Source of the DNA: Allopusillimonas sp008369125 | GTDB lineage: Bacteria > Pseudomonadota > Gammaproteobacteria > Burkholderiales > Burkholderiaceae_B | NCBI RefSeq assembly: GCF_008369125.1 | Contig: NZ_VOAY01000004.1 | Span: 62,001 to 126,000, forward strand | Direction of reading: 5' to 3' | Length of the DNA: 64,000 bases | Part shown: positions 1 to 8,603 of the stretch, piece after piece | Position numbering within the stretch: the first letter of the stretch is position 1 | Layout: each line of letters begins with the position of its first letter | Made by a program: the position numbers and the translations under genes | Notes under the pieces: generated by a model | Database searches by the model: none | What the model was told of the DNA's origin: nothing | Seen by the model: only the letters and a program-made list of their open reading frames with translations

Positions 1-413
1 ACACGCCTGCAATGGTCGAGGAAATGGTGGGCAAAGGATCGCAATACGCCGTTACCACAGTGGACAAGAATGGCGATTACCTTCATGGCGACAAGACCTA
101 TCGGTTAAAACTTCCGGCCAATGTTCCTGCCGCAAACTTCTGGTCGGTGGTGGTCTATGACCCGCAGACTCGCTCCGAACTGCAAACCAGTCAACCGTTC
201 CCAAGCAAGAACAACAAGCGGGATGCTTTGAAGGAGAACGCTGACGGCTCTGTGGACTTGTATTTCAGCCCGAAAGCACCTCAAGGTAAGGAAGCCAATT
301 GGATCCAGACTGTTTCTGGCAAAGGGTGGTATCCAATTTTGCGTCTCTATGGCCCATTGGAACCCTGGTTTAAAAAGACATGGCGACCCGGTGACCTAGA
401 GTTGGCAAATTAG
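1..413 (+). CDS. DUF1254/DUF1214 exported protein, C-terminal part (5' end outside window)
   Basis: The frame is open to the left edge, reading TPAMVEEMVGKGSQYAV. It aligns with the last ~135 residues of the two B-type proteins at 8604-10112 and 11849-13357 (their GVTPAMAT...SDYG stretch). The DUF1214 signature follows: an FWSVVVYDPQTRSELQTSQPF segment type, APQGKEANW, and the ending ILRLYGPLEPWFKKTWRPGDLEL. The ATG at 12 is an internal Met, not a start. DUF1254/DUF1214 proteins are usually secreted to the periplasm and their biochemical role is not established. This one is on the plus strand, opposite to the main series at 5854-13357, so it is a separate unit of the same expansion. Confidence 0.85.
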   Translation, partial: TPAMVEEMVGKGSQYAVTTVDKNGDYLHGDKTYRLKLPANVPAANFWSVVVYDPQTRSELQTSQPFPSKNNKRDALKENADGSVDLYFSPKAPQGKEANWIQTVSGKGWYPILRLYGPLEPWFKKTWRPGDLELAN

Positions 414-579
414 TCGTAGCCAAAAAAACATGAACCATGGCCGGAAATCGCCGGGCGGTTCAGTGGCTGTTAGTGCAAGTCCAGACTGGGTCGAGTGGCC
501 CGGTTTCGTCCGTTTGGAGCAGCATTCGCAGCATGCCACTCTGAACGCGCCCAGTCATTTATGCAATCTTGATCATTGG

Positions 580-1143
580 TCAGGGTTCCACCCGCGTAAA
601 TTTAGTGCCTTTTGCCGACCATCCCGCCATCAGGCCTTCCTTGCCGAAGGCGAAGGCGGCCACAGCAGTCTGGTTTTTCAGTGTATCCGCCGCAACGCCC
701 GTACCCACCGTCACCAAGGTTAAACCGGCTTCTGCGCCTACCGTAAAACCATCGCCACTGCGAAACTTATTCAGAGCTTCCTGGGTGAAAAAGATAAAGA
801 CAAAATCTGCCTTCTGATAACCAGCCTGGAAGCCGGCCGATCCCGCTTCCATTTTGTAATAACCTACGGTGCGACCAGCCTCCTGCAACGCGCCTGTGCC
901 CCACTGCGCGGCGATCACAAAGCCCACCTTCTTCACGTCCGGAATTATCAATACGCCTTTGGCCTGCTTTAAATATTCTTTGGCACCGGGAACCTCTTTG
1001 TGAAAAGCGTCCAGTGCAGTCGCGACCTTACCGTTGATTTCGCTTTGACTATCTGCGGCCGCAGCAGGGATGGGGCTAAACAACATAAGTGGAAGACTGA
1101 GTAACAGCAGACGCATGAATACGATTTTTATTGTCTTGACCAT
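580..1143 (-). CDS. SYLF-domain (YSC84-like) exported lipid-binding protein
   Basis: The protein has 187 residues. An N-terminal signal peptide ends near residue 29 (PIPAAAA-DSQ). The body is a SYLF/Ysc84 domain: the GVLIIPDVKKVGFVIAAQWGTG core, the YYKMEAGSAGFQAG strand and the EAGLTLVTVG segment. SYLF domains bind membrane lipids; bacterial members are mostly periplasmic and poorly characterised. An AGGAG lies about 9 nt before the ATG. The gene is transcribed away from the DUF2092 operon. One copy of the shared 63-bp promoter block (1272-1334) lies upstream in this gene's orientation, which suggests control by the nearby two-component system. Confidence 0.85.
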   Translation of the reverse strand: MVKTIKIVFMRLLLLSLPLMLFSPIPAAAADSQSEINGKVATALDAFHKEVPGAKEYLKQAKGVLIIPDVKKVGFVIAAQWGTGALQEAGRTVGYYKMEAGSAGFQAGYQKADFVFIFFTQEALNKFRSGDGFTVGAEAGLTLVTVGTGVAADTLKNQTAVAAFAFGKEGLMAGWSAKGTKFTRVEP

Positions 1144-1271
1144 GTTATTTGGCTCCTGTGGGAAGAACGATGAGGTAATGCTTTCTGATCAATAGTGAGT
1201 AAACAGCTAGAGTCGGCAATGTGGGCTTAACCATGCCGAATAAGGACATGATCATGCCAGCACCCCGCCCA

Positions 1272-1334
1272 CAATTGGCTTATGCCTGCATCTGACCACG
1301 ACCAGTCGCCAGAAGGAATTGTCCTCAGGGGCAA
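1272..1334 (-). promoter_or_regulatory. Shared 63-bp promoter block, copy 1 (for the SYLF gene)
   Basis: Read on the minus strand it starts with the dyad TTGCCC-CTGA-GGACAA (1319-1334). It continues AATT, then 17 nt, then GTGGTCAGAT, and ends near GCCAATTG. The same order and spacing occur at 1381-1443, 5028-5090 and 13519-13581. The block lies 129 bp before the SYLF start. It is probably an activator site plus core promoter; the regulator is inferred to be the FixJ-type protein at 14276. Confidence 0.7.
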
Positions 1335-1380
1335 AGCACATGGATACTGTGCCGCCATTGCACCCTAGGTCCATCCGACT

Positions 1381-1443
1381 CTGCCCCTGAAGACAATTTA
1401 CATCGCAGTCTCGCCGTGGCTAGCATAGGGTGTGACCAAGCAA
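1381..1443 (+). promoter_or_regulatory. Shared 63-bp promoter block, copy 2 (for the DUF2092 operon)
   Basis: Read on the plus strand: the dyad CTGCCC-CTGA-AGACAA (1381-1396), AATT, exactly 17 nt, then GTGGCTAGCA at 1416. It is the least perfect copy, with one mismatch in each dyad arm, but the spacing to GTGG is identical. It points toward the DUF2092 start 163 bp away and is back-to-back with copy 1; the dyad centres are 62 bp apart. Confidence 0.65.
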
Positions 1444-1605
1444 CAAAATTTAATGCGGATGAATAGCGTGCGAACGCAACTGGGCAGAGGTGTGAGGTAG
1501 TGCAGTGCAGCGCGGCCAGGGCATGCATCTACCGCCAGGCCGTACCGGAACCCTAACGAAGAACAATCGTCTTGGCCGCGTGACATTAAAAATCAGGAGC
1601 AGACC

Positions 1606-2397
1606 ATGATTAGAACGACCCCCTGGGCGTTTCGAGGACGCCAACTACTTCCAACAATGCTTATTACGCTCACTGGATTTGCATTTATGTCTCCAGCATC
1701 CGCAAAGCCCGAGGCTGAGCCAGTGACTAGCGCGGAAGTGGATAGCATGTTGAAGAACATGAGCAACTATATGGCGAGATTGAAATCGTTTTCGGTCGAC
1801 ACGACCAACACGACTGAAGTCATCGACACCAACGGCCAGAAATTGAATTTCACCGCCCAGGGTGAAGTCAGTGCCATGCGGCCAAATATGCTTGTGGCAC
1901 ACCGGGTCGATGCAAATCAGGATGCCTCCATCTACTTCGATGGCAAGAACGTTACCGTGTATGCCAAGCAAGAAAACCTTTATGCAACGACGTCTACACC
2001 GCCTGACATGGACGAGGCGCTTGACTTCATGCGTGACCGCATCCAGATCGATCTGCCGGGTGCCGACCTGCTGTACAGCGACATCTATGACGGCATGACC
2101 TGGAACCAGAGCAGTTCGAGCTATATTGGCAAAGAAGATATCGATGGAAAACCTGTCGATCACCTGGCGTTCCGTACCGCAGATGTCGATTTTCAGATAT
2201 GGATTCAAGACGGTGACCAGCCTTTGCCCATGCGCTATCTGATCACATCAAAATGGGTGGCTGGTGCGCCACAATACGGCGTAGAAATGAGTAACTGGGT
2301 GGTCAACCCACAACTCGACGCGAAGACATTCGAATTCAAAGCGCCTGCCGGTGCAACCCAAATCGAGTTTCTTACTAGCCAGGGAGTGCAACCATGA
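1606..2397 (+). CDS. DUF2092-domain exported protein
   Basis: The protein has 263 residues. A signal peptide ends at about residue 33 (FMSPASA-KPE). The rest is a DUF2092 domain, a LolA/LolB-like periplasmic fold: LKSFSVDTTNTTEVIDTNGQ, then MRPNMLVAHR, GKNVTVYA and AGATQIEFL near the C terminus. Related folds carry lipids or lipoproteins; no specific cargo can be assigned. AGGAG precedes the ATG. The stop overlaps the next start (ATGA), so the two genes are translationally coupled. The upstream block at 1381-1443 places it in the shared regulon. Confidence 0.8.
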   Translation: MIRTTPWAFRGRQLLPTMLITLTGFAFMSPASAKPEAEPVTSAEVDSMLKNMSNYMARLKSFSVDTTNTTEVIDTNGQKLNFTAQGEVSAMRPNMLVAHRVDANQDASIYFDGKNVTVYAKQENLYATTSTPPDMDEALDFMRDRIQIDLPGADLLYSDIYDGMTWNQSSSSYIGKEDIDGKPVDHLAFRTADVDFQIWIQDGDQPLPMRYLITSKWVAGAPQYGVEMSNWVVNPQLDAKTFEFKAPAGATQIEFLTSQGVQP

Positions 2398-2798
2398 AGC
2401 GTGCAAATAAACTAAGGCTATTCGCATTCGGCGGATTTGGACTGATACTGACGCTGGCTGCAGGAATACAGGTCGCCGAACTGATGCCGGGCAGCACAAT
2501 ACAGGTAATTTCCAGCGCGCAAGCTCGAGTTGGCCGCCCTCTAACGCCGGTAAGTTACGCCGGTGTTGCGCGGCGTACAACGCGCCGTGCTGTGGCATAC
2601 GGGGGTGCGGCGATGGCAACAACAGCCGTCGCAGGCTCGGTGGTGGCAAATGAGTATGCCCCAGCATCATCATCAATGGTTGCATCACCGCCTTACAACT
2701 GCCCTGCAGAAGGGGCCGTGTTTGTTTGTGGTGGCTATAGCTATCACCCAGTCATGCAGGGTTCGACGGTAGTCTACTCGGTACGCCCCGCAAATTAA
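2394..2798 (+). CDS. Small exported hypothetical protein coupled to the DUF2092 gene
   Basis: The protein has 134 residues. Residues ~7-28 are hydrophobic (signal peptide or anchor), followed by an Arg/Ala-rich middle containing TRRAVAYGGAAMATTAVAGSVV. The C-terminal part has two cysteines (PYNCPAEGAVFVCGGYSYHP) that could form a disulfide in the periplasm. No family was recognised. The start codon overlaps the stop of the DUF2092 gene by 4 nt and GGGAG lies just upstream. A hairpin follows at 2839-2870. Confidence 0.65.
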   Translation: MKRANKLRLFAFGGFGLILTLAAGIQVAELMPGSTIQVISSAQARVGRPLTPVSYAGVARRTTRRAVAYGGAAMATTAVAGSVVANEYAPASSSMVASPPYNCPAEGAVFVCGGYSYHPVMQGSTVVYSVRPAN

Positions 2799-2838
2799 TT
2801 GGCGCAAGCAGCAGACCCGACTGCGACCACGTTAAAAA

Positions 2839-2870
2839 AAATCGCACTAGCCATGGTGCCCGTGCGATTT
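2839..2870 (+). terminator. Hairpin after the DUF2092 operon
   Basis: AAATCGCAC (2839-2847) pairs with GTGCGATTT (2862-2870) around a 14-nt loop, about 40 bp past the stop of the small gene. Its T tract is short, so it is a probable rather than certain terminator. Confidence 0.5.
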
Positions 2871-2972
2871 CTTCGTTATGCGTTTCTGCACTGCGCTGTA
2901 TTCGTGCTCTTGGGCATCTCCGTGAATGTGCCGCTTTTGAGTGATCAAACTGAAAGCCACCCTGGTACGTCG

Positions 2973-3866
2973 TTATGCGGGGAACAGAAACGTAAAATTA
3001 AGCCGAAAACCCCAGCCTTTAGGACCATTTTCAGGGCTGTCAGCCCAATAACGTGCGCCCGCCTGTATGCTCAACGGCTGTTTTCCAACTTTGAGTATCT
3101 GTGTAACAGTCAAGTTAATGGGTACAGACCATTGCTTGCCCTTCCAGTCATAAGATGATTCAGTATTAACGCCAAAGCTGGTTAATGTCTTGGTCGTATA
3201 ACTGACAAATGGTTGAATAAAAGTAGCATTAACATCATTGCGATTACTACTGCCCGCCACCGACCAAATGTGATTACCCAACACCCCATAGGTCCAGCCG
3301 TCAGCCTGCTTTAGCACCACCGCCGTTGGCCCCAGGCCCCATTTCCCGGCACCTAGCTGGCTTTTGCTGGCTGTTGGCAGCAGCAAAACCGGCCCCGCAC
3401 CCCAGATCCAACCACTAGCAGTCGGCTTCTTCGGCGAAAAGAACAGGCTTTGCGTCACATCACCCAGACCCGAGGCATCCCCACCACCATTTGGCAGCAT
3501 ATTCCTCTGGTCGATCAGCGGCACTATGGTGCGCGAGATTAAATTCCAGTCACCGTTAAGTGAGAAAGGGATCACCGGTTGGATGTTGAGCACCGATTTG
3601 CTGCCATCGCCGTCCGCCCCCATACCCCTGTCGTAGTTGAACTGGAACGGCACGCTAATCATGGCGGCTATGGGGTTCAGGGCATTCTTTGCGAGTTCGG
3701 CGTCATCGATGCCATATGCGGTAAGTGGAAGTGTTCCTGCTGCGAGCGCAGCCAGTAGAGCTATCTGCGGCAGCTTGGTCTTCTTGCCACGGCCCGTCAG
3801 TGGTTCACTACCCCTTTGCACCGTACGTGGCTGTCGCTCAGTATTATCAGAGGTTTTATAGTTCAT
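2973..3866 (-). CDS. Outer-membrane beta-barrel protein of the 'transporter/neuromedin U' type
   Basis: The protein has 297 residues. A long basic N-terminal region (~33 residues) precedes a hydrophobic signal core (QIALLAALAAGTLPLTAYG). The mature part begins DDAELAKNALNPIAAMISVPFQ and alternates aromatic and polar residues as in a barrel, ending with Phe-rich NFTFLFPA. This pattern (NPIA..., FQFNYD, LNIQPVIPFSL) is typical of proteins annotated as 'transporter' or 'neuromedin U'; the transported substrate is unknown. GAGG precedes the ATG. It lies 185 bp downstream of another barrel gene on the same strand and may be cotranscribed. Confidence 0.75.
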   Translation of the reverse strand: MNYKTSDNTERQPRTVQRGSEPLTGRGKKTKLPQIALLAALAAGTLPLTAYGIDDAELAKNALNPIAAMISVPFQFNYDRGMGADGDGSKSVLNIQPVIPFSLNGDWNLISRTIVPLIDQRNMLPNGGGDASGLGDVTQSLFFSPKKPTASGWIWGAGPVLLLPTASKSQLGAGKWGLGPTAVVLKQADGWTYGVLGNHIWSVAGSSNRNDVNATFIQPFVSYTTKTLTSFGVNTESSYDWKGKQWSVPINLTVTQILKVGKQPLSIQAGARYWADSPENGPKGWGFRLNFTFLFPA

Positions 3867-4051
3867 GGCACTAGCCTCGCGTTAAGTAATAACAGCATTG
3901 TTAAAGTTTCGCTTCTACAGCTTGCTTGCGCGTACTGGCGACGTGAACTTGTCTTTCCCCATATCCACAAGCTTTCTGTCGTTTCGGTCTGCCATCAGCG
4001 GCCAAGCGGCTTCGTCGTGATTTTGCATTGGCCCAATACAGCACCAGCGGC

Positions 4052-4837
4052 TTAGAAACTGATGCCCAGCCCTAAATAGGGACCGCTCACCCTCATCTTC
4101 CAGACGTCTCCGCCTTTGCTGTAATCCCAATAGAGTTGGCGATAACCCAGCTTGGCGGTAAAGTTCTTAGCAAAATGCCAATCGGCACCCAGCATGAACT
4201 GATAGGTAAGATCTGACCCACCGCCGCCGATATCTGCGTAGCCAAACAACGAGAATTTATCCGAAACCGGATAAAACACACGTGTGCCGACCACGGCATC
4301 GGTCCAACTGGCGGAGCCGCTCGCGCTTCTGCTACCGCCAGGGAAAACAATACCGGGGGTTGTCGAGAGATTTACGCTGGCTTTTGTATAAACTTTGGTG
4401 TAACGCAACGCGCCCAGCAGATCGACGCTAACCGCATTGTCGAACACCCGGTATGCGACTGAACCCTGATAGACGTACAGCTTGCTTGTGATACCCAGCG
4501 CGCCCTTAACGCCCACATGACCAAAGGGGCCTGTCACGCTTTTCGAGGCGTTATCATCCAGCTTCACGTACAGCGCCTCCAGGCCATATGTCCAGCGCCC
4601 CTTACTGGCCGTAACAAGCCCCATAAATCCTTGATCCAGATTTTTCAAGATGTCACTGAAAGAGGCATCCACATCACTCGTGACGCCACGAATACCAACC
4701 TTTCCATTCATGCCCGCTGCAAAAAAATAAGGCGTGACTTCAAATTTCCAGCTCTCGCTCTCTGCCGAAAAAGCCGCCTGGCTTGCGCCGCAGCCCAACA
4801 GCGCCAGCGAGATAGCAAGTAGTTTTTTAAAGTACAT
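4052..4837 (-). CDS. Outer-membrane beta-barrel protein, unassigned
   Basis: The protein has 261 residues from the chosen ATG at 4837, which has GGAG 8 nt upstream; an ATG 21 nt earlier lacks one. A signal peptide is clear (MYFKKLLAISLALLGCGASQAAFS). Amphipathic strands follow, such as WKFEVTPYFFAAGMNG, TYGLEALYVKL and NFTAKLGYRQLYWDYS. The protein ends GPYLGLGISF, with a C-terminal Phe as BAM-inserted barrels have. Copy 3 of the promoter block lies 191 bp upstream. Ligand and function are unknown. Confidence 0.7.
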   Translation of the reverse strand: MYFKKLLAISLALLGCGASQAAFSAESESWKFEVTPYFFAAGMNGKVGIRGVTSDVDASFSDILKNLDQGFMGLVTASKGRWTYGLEALYVKLDDNASKSVTGPFGHVGVKGALGITSKLYVYQGSVAYRVFDNAVSVDLLGALRYTKVYTKASVNLSTTPGIVFPGGSRSASGSASWTDAVVGTRVFYPVSDKFSLFGYADIGGGGSDLTYQFMLGADWHFAKNFTAKLGYRQLYWDYSKGGDVWKMRVSGPYLGLGISF

Positions 4838-5022
4838 GGGCTTACTCCGTGTTGTCATGCGTCGCCCCGCGTGATGGAAGCTTGTAATGTTGTGCAGACC
4901 GCCCCGGTCGCTTCAGACCAATACCGGTCGCATAAGCCCCATTGGCCGGGACTGAACCCATCGCTGCGGCTGAACATGCAAGCTCGACCCTTGCAAGCGA
5001 ATTCACGACCATCCGCGCAGTA

Positions 5023-5054
5023 TGATCAGATTGGTTCATGTATCAATCTGATCA
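5023..5054. promoter_or_regulatory. 11-bp perfect inverted repeat upstream of the barrel gene
   Basis: TGATCAGATTG (5023-5033) and CAATCTGATCA (5044-5054) are exact reverse complements separated by 10 nt. The repeat overlaps the gene-proximal part of promoter block copy 3, so it could be a second operator or an RNA hairpin in the leader. Confidence 0.45.
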
Positions 5055-5090
5055 CGGACAGTGCCTCAATGGAATTGTCCCTGGGGGCAA
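5028..5090 (-). promoter_or_regulatory. Shared 63-bp promoter block, copy 3 (for the barrel gene at 4052)
   Basis: Minus strand: the dyad TTGCCC-CCAG-GGACAA (5075-5090), AATT, exactly 17 nt, then GTGATCAGAT and ACCAAT. In the plus direction the dyad sits in GGAATTGTCC...GGGGCAAA, the same extended form as at 1319 and 13566. It lies 191 bp before the start codon. The rest of the 4838-5381 gap shows no convincing gene. Confidence 0.7.
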
Positions 5091-5381
5091 ACAAGATGAA
5101 AGCGTGGTGCAGGCACCACGCCCCAACAAACCAGCACATTTTGGCTTGCTCGTTTGTCTGGTTGTACTGCCTCATCTCACCACTACGGTGTGTGGCAGCT
5201 GTCTGGTGCTTCTTTCTTGCGGCTAGATTACCTGTTCGCTCCTGCTAACCCAAAGCGCGGCCCAGGACATGGCGACTGCGACCGCCAATGGGCCTCAACG
5301 AGCCTGTTTATTGCCCTTTGATGCAGCAGGTAGCCAAACTTGATCAACGTCAGTAACGTCAACCTATTTTGCAGACATCAT

Positions 5382-5735
5382 TCACTTGCTAAGGGCCTTC
5401 CATTTACCGTCTACCTTGCAGAAAACAGCATCAGTCACGTTTTGAGTCAGTTTATGACGGTTCTCGACACGCGCTTTTCGGCAATCATTTCGACCTTGCG
5501 GGTCTTTTCCGGGCGTAATACTGCCGCTGTTGCCCGCGCTGGGGTTTTCCCATGTCTGTGCCACGCCGTCCGGGCCATTATCGAGCGCCCGATTCAAGGT
5601 CTTGGTCATCAGTTCAATATCGGCCTGCTTAAACCTCGTGATAGGCGCGTCCCGTGCAAAATGAAGCCCAGATTGCGCGTGTACTGGCGTGGCAGCGCCA
5701 GCCAGAAAAATCAGCAAGATCAATGGCCATTTCAC
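5382..5735 (-). CDS. 17-kDa-surface-antigen-like exported protein
   Basis: The protein has 117 residues and starts with GTG; AGGAGG lies 8 nt upstream, which supports the non-ATG start. A signal peptide (LILLIFLAGAATPVHA-QS) is followed by a short domain with LNRALDNGPDGVAQTWENPS, NSGSITP and the C-terminal VFCKVDGKW. This pattern is seen in the soluble domain of RT0821/17-kDa surface antigens, usually found after a glycine-zipper that is absent here. It is probably periplasmic; two Cys (NDCRK, VFCKV) could pair. Function unknown. Confidence 0.6.
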   Translation of the reverse strand: MKWPLILLIFLAGAATPVHAQSGLHFARDAPITRFKQADIELMTKTLNRALDNGPDGVAQTWENPSAGNSGSITPGKDPQGRNDCRKARVENRHKLTQNVTDAVFCKVDGKWKALSK

Positions 5736-5853
5736 GTGTGTCCTCCTGCGTCAAAAACCCCATGCACTACGAAACAACCTGCCGTGTGAATCATCAGTTT
5801 GCTACACGACAGAGCGCCCTATCGTCATCAAACCGATGCGGTCGAAGGATTGA

Positions 5854-6900
5854 TCAATCACTACGTGGCGTCGGTGGACCCGGAAATACCCAAGTGCCAT
5901 CAACGATTTCCTTGCTGGGCTCATACATACGAACGCTGTAATTCCAGCCTTCCATAATGGGAAGGCAATTCTGGACGCTATCAGTGCACCCACCAAAACG
6001 CAACGTATAAGACCCATCGCCATTCGGTTTTGCGGTCAGATTATTCAGGCTGTATGCGTGCTCGTCATTCTGCTGAAAATAGCCTTTTGCGTTATACAGA
6101 CTGATCGACCAGAAGCCTTTAACGGGAACATCCTTGACGGCCAGTTCGTACTTGCCAACCGGCAGATTGGGTTGGACGTTGATATATACGGCGTCGCTGT
6201 CTGGCAGACCGCCCCAGGCCGAAGCGCTGCCGATCAAAAAGTGGACCGGATCTACGTCGGCTTTAGAACCGAAGGTGTGAATATACCTTTTCAAACCTTT
6301 GGCCAGATCAAGAACGGGTTCAAGCGTTGCCTTGTAGCTGGCCTCGTCGTAATTGGGCATGACGAACGGTTGCTGGGAGCCGGCATCGATTTTGACTTGG
6401 TCCTGGAGCTTGTGGGCCTCAGTCATATCTCGTGCATCTTCAGGGTTCGCAAGTGTACGAATGACTACGGAGACAAAGGGTGTATCGAACTCGGCTGTCG
6501 TGAGCTTGTATGTACCGCCACCGTAATAGACCTTGTTGACGTAGCCATCATTGTTGATGACCATTAATGACATGTAGCGTTTGCCGGTATCCGGCAGGGT
6601 GATGGTGACGCCCTCGGAAATGTTAACGACGGCCAGACTGTAGAGCGTATCGCGATTCATCCGGATCACGTTCTGCTTGTCGATTGGTGTTGTCGTGCGG
6701 TTGTGATGCAGTTTATTGATGCCGCCTGACATTTTCAAAATGCCTGCGAACTCGTGATCGGTTTGCGCCTTGTTAAAATTATCAACGTTGATCACAACAG
6801 CGCCGTCAGCAGCAGCCGTTGCATCTTTGGCTGTCGCCAGCGAGGCGAAGGCGAGCGCACACGCCAGAGCGATTGCTGTGTAGGGAAGAAATATTTTCAT
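5854..6900 (-). CDS. DUF1254/DUF1214 exported protein, short C-type (348 aa)
   Basis: The ATG at 6900 was chosen because AAGGAG lies 8 nt before it; it begins a signal peptide (MKIFLPYTAIALACALAFASLATA). The N-terminal DUF1254-like part has FNKAQTDHEFAGI and VIRMNRDTLYSLAVV. The C-terminal DUF1214 part has GFWSISLYNAKGYFQ, DGSYTLRFGGC and NYSVRMYEPS. It is about 150 residues shorter than its neighbours and forms a third subtype. It lies 93 bp downstream of an A-type gene on the same strand, at the end of the series, so it may be the last gene of one transcript. Its biochemical activity is unknown. Confidence 0.8.
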   Translation of the reverse strand: MKIFLPYTAIALACALAFASLATAKDATAAADGAVVINVDNFNKAQTDHEFAGILKMSGGINKLHHNRTTTPIDKQNVIRMNRDTLYSLAVVNISEGVTITLPDTGKRYMSLMVINNDGYVNKVYYGGGTYKLTTAEFDTPFVSVVIRTLANPEDARDMTEAHKLQDQVKIDAGSQQPFVMPNYDEASYKATLEPVLDLAKGLKRYIHTFGSKADVDPVHFLIGSASAWGGLPDSDAVYINVQPNLPVGKYELAVKDVPVKGFWSISLYNAKGYFQQNDEHAYSLNNLTAKPNGDGSYTLRFGGCTDSVQNCLPIMEGWNYSVRMYEPSKEIVDGTWVFPGPPTPRSD

Positions 6901-6992
6901 TAAAGTTGTCTCCTTAATCCAGAACCACATGCTTTCACGAATGCTGCCGGTTCTTCATTGATGGTATAAATTCAATCACAGGTTTGTCCGGC

Positions 6993-8465
6993 TCAATTTG
7001 TCCTGATCAGCTTAGGCGCAGTCCACGAACCATCCAGTGCGGCTTGTTTCGGCCAGTACAGGCGCATGTATGTGGTAAATGCGCCTTTTGGCGCGGGCAG
7101 CCAGTTTGACTCCTTATCCTTGCCGGGCGACTCGTTCTGGATGTAAAGCGTAATCCCACCATCGGCGTCCTTCTTCATGTTAGGCAGCATCGGTGAGTTG
7201 ATAAGGTAGCGGTTAATCGGGTTGCTCACCAGCAAGCTCTGCGGCAGGTCGTACATAGTCAGTGACCAGAATGCGTTCACTGGCGGATACTGGTCGGCTG
7301 CAAAGTGCAACGTGTAGCGATTCGCGCCACTGAGTGCCCTGCCTTCACTGTCCTGGCGAAGAACTGGATACATTGCCTCTCGCTCGGAGTTGCCGTAGAT
7401 GCCGATGGTTCCGAGCCAACGGTTCAAGTAGTTGTTCTTCATAGACTGGCGCGTACCAAACAGGTCAGCCGCGGACACTCGGCCCTCGCTAAACTTCATG
7501 ACGCCTTCAGCGTACGCTTGCAGCGCATCCTCCCGCCCCTGCTCTATGGCCGTCTTCATTTCAGGTGAGAGCTTGTCGGCATCGAAAGCCATATCGCCAC
7601 CAACGCCGATCTCGGCGAAGCGCTTCATGAGTTCGACCTCGCTCGGGTCTGTCGGGCAGTAGGACAACACGAAATTCATGATGTTGAAGAACTCCAATGA
7701 GGTCTTTTCTTCGTCCTTGGCAAGTGGCTTGATAAAGTCAACCGTGGGTGCGGCAGATGGTGGAGCTGTACCCAGAAACTGCGACAGTGGCTGCACTTTG
7801 TACTGCGCCTGAATCTTCTTGACGATATCGATGTCTGCGGGGTTAAAAAGCTGCGTGCGGTAGATGGCGAGGATAAAATCCGTTTCCGAATGGAACACCT
7901 TCTTAATTCCTTTGGGTGTTTCGCCTTTCCAGCCCGGCCCGGCAACGATAAAGTTGCCCACATCGTTGCCCGTGGTGGCGGTGCCAGCGTAATCAAAGTT
8001 GAACGTATACGCATCCGTGAACTGGATGCTGTAGTAGCGATCTTTCTCGATCTTAGGCACAGAGAGAACCATGGGTTCGGCCCGCAAGTCCAGGCCAGCC
8101 CAGGAGTACGGTGTGTCCGAATTGGGCGTTTGCACCGCCGTATCAGCGGGAGTGTAAACGTTGGGAATATTCTTGATATGGTTCCACGGTGCCTTGTATG
8201 AAGGGTCGCTCTTATCCACGAAGTAAGCGTACTGGATGCGATAGCTGTCCACCAGCGGGTAGCCATAGATGTAGGCTTGCTTGGCGATGGTGCGTGCCTC
8301 GGCAGGCGTGATAGCAGATGCAGCGACGGGTTTCGCGGTAGCGGCCTCGTCTTGCTCGGCCGTAGTTGCCGCGTGCGCGGGTTGATTGCCATAGGCTGCC
8401 AATATAGCAAGCGTAAACATACTTGCCAGCGTCAGTCTGATGGTCGAACGAGAAAACCCATTCAC
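6993..8465 (-). CDS. DUF1254/DUF1214 exported protein, A-type copy 1 (490 aa)
   Basis: The GTG at 8465 was chosen: AGGAG lies 8 nt upstream and the protein then starts with a normal signal peptide (VNGFSRSTIRLTLASM...QPAHA). DUF1254 occupies about residues 45-230 (AKQAYIYGYPLVDSYRIQYA, PNSDTPYSWAGLDLRAEP, KDRYYSIQFTDAYTFNF). DUF1214 lies at about 370-485 (NAFWSLTMYDLPQSLLVSNP, DGGITLYIQNESPGKDKESN, WLPAPKGAF). It is paralogous along its whole length to the gene at 10217, and each A gene follows a B gene, so the pair appears duplicated. Confidence 0.88.
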   Translation of the reverse strand: MNGFSRSTIRLTLASMFTLAILAAYGNQPAHAATTAEQDEAATAKPVAASAITPAEARTIAKQAYIYGYPLVDSYRIQYAYFVDKSDPSYKAPWNHIKNIPNVYTPADTAVQTPNSDTPYSWAGLDLRAEPMVLSVPKIEKDRYYSIQFTDAYTFNFDYAGTATTGNDVGNFIVAGPGWKGETPKGIKKVFHSETDFILAIYRTQLFNPADIDIVKKIQAQYKVQPLSQFLGTAPPSAAPTVDFIKPLAKDEEKTSLEFFNIMNFVLSYCPTDPSEVELMKRFAEIGVGGDMAFDADKLSPEMKTAIEQGREDALQAYAEGVMKFSEGRVSAADLFGTRQSMKNNYLNRWLGTIGIYGNSEREAMYPVLRQDSEGRALSGANRYTLHFAADQYPPVNAFWSLTMYDLPQSLLVSNPINRYLINSPMLPNMKKDADGGITLYIQNESPGKDKESNWLPAPKGAFTTYMRLYWPKQAALDGSWTAPKLIRTN

Positions 8466-8603
8466 AATAATTACTCCTGAGTCATGGCTTGGTCTGCACT
8501 TTCCCGGATAGCACTTGATCCGGGACGGTGTCAGTTGCTGATCGGGCCCTTTTCTGTCTTCAAACACATAAGATTCAGTTCCAGAAAGCTCTACAGCCAC
8601 GTG

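Noticed and set aside
1283..1303. Possible sigma-54 -24/-12 (GG-N10-GC) within the promoter blocks
   Set aside because: GG-N10-GC fits copies 1 and 4 but not copies 2 and 3, and the regulator lacks a sigma-54 activation domain.
2799..3158. 119-codon plus-strand frame after the DUF2092 operon
   Set aside because: It lacks an ATG start with ribosome-binding site, runs through the hairpin at 2839-2870 and overlaps the barrel gene.
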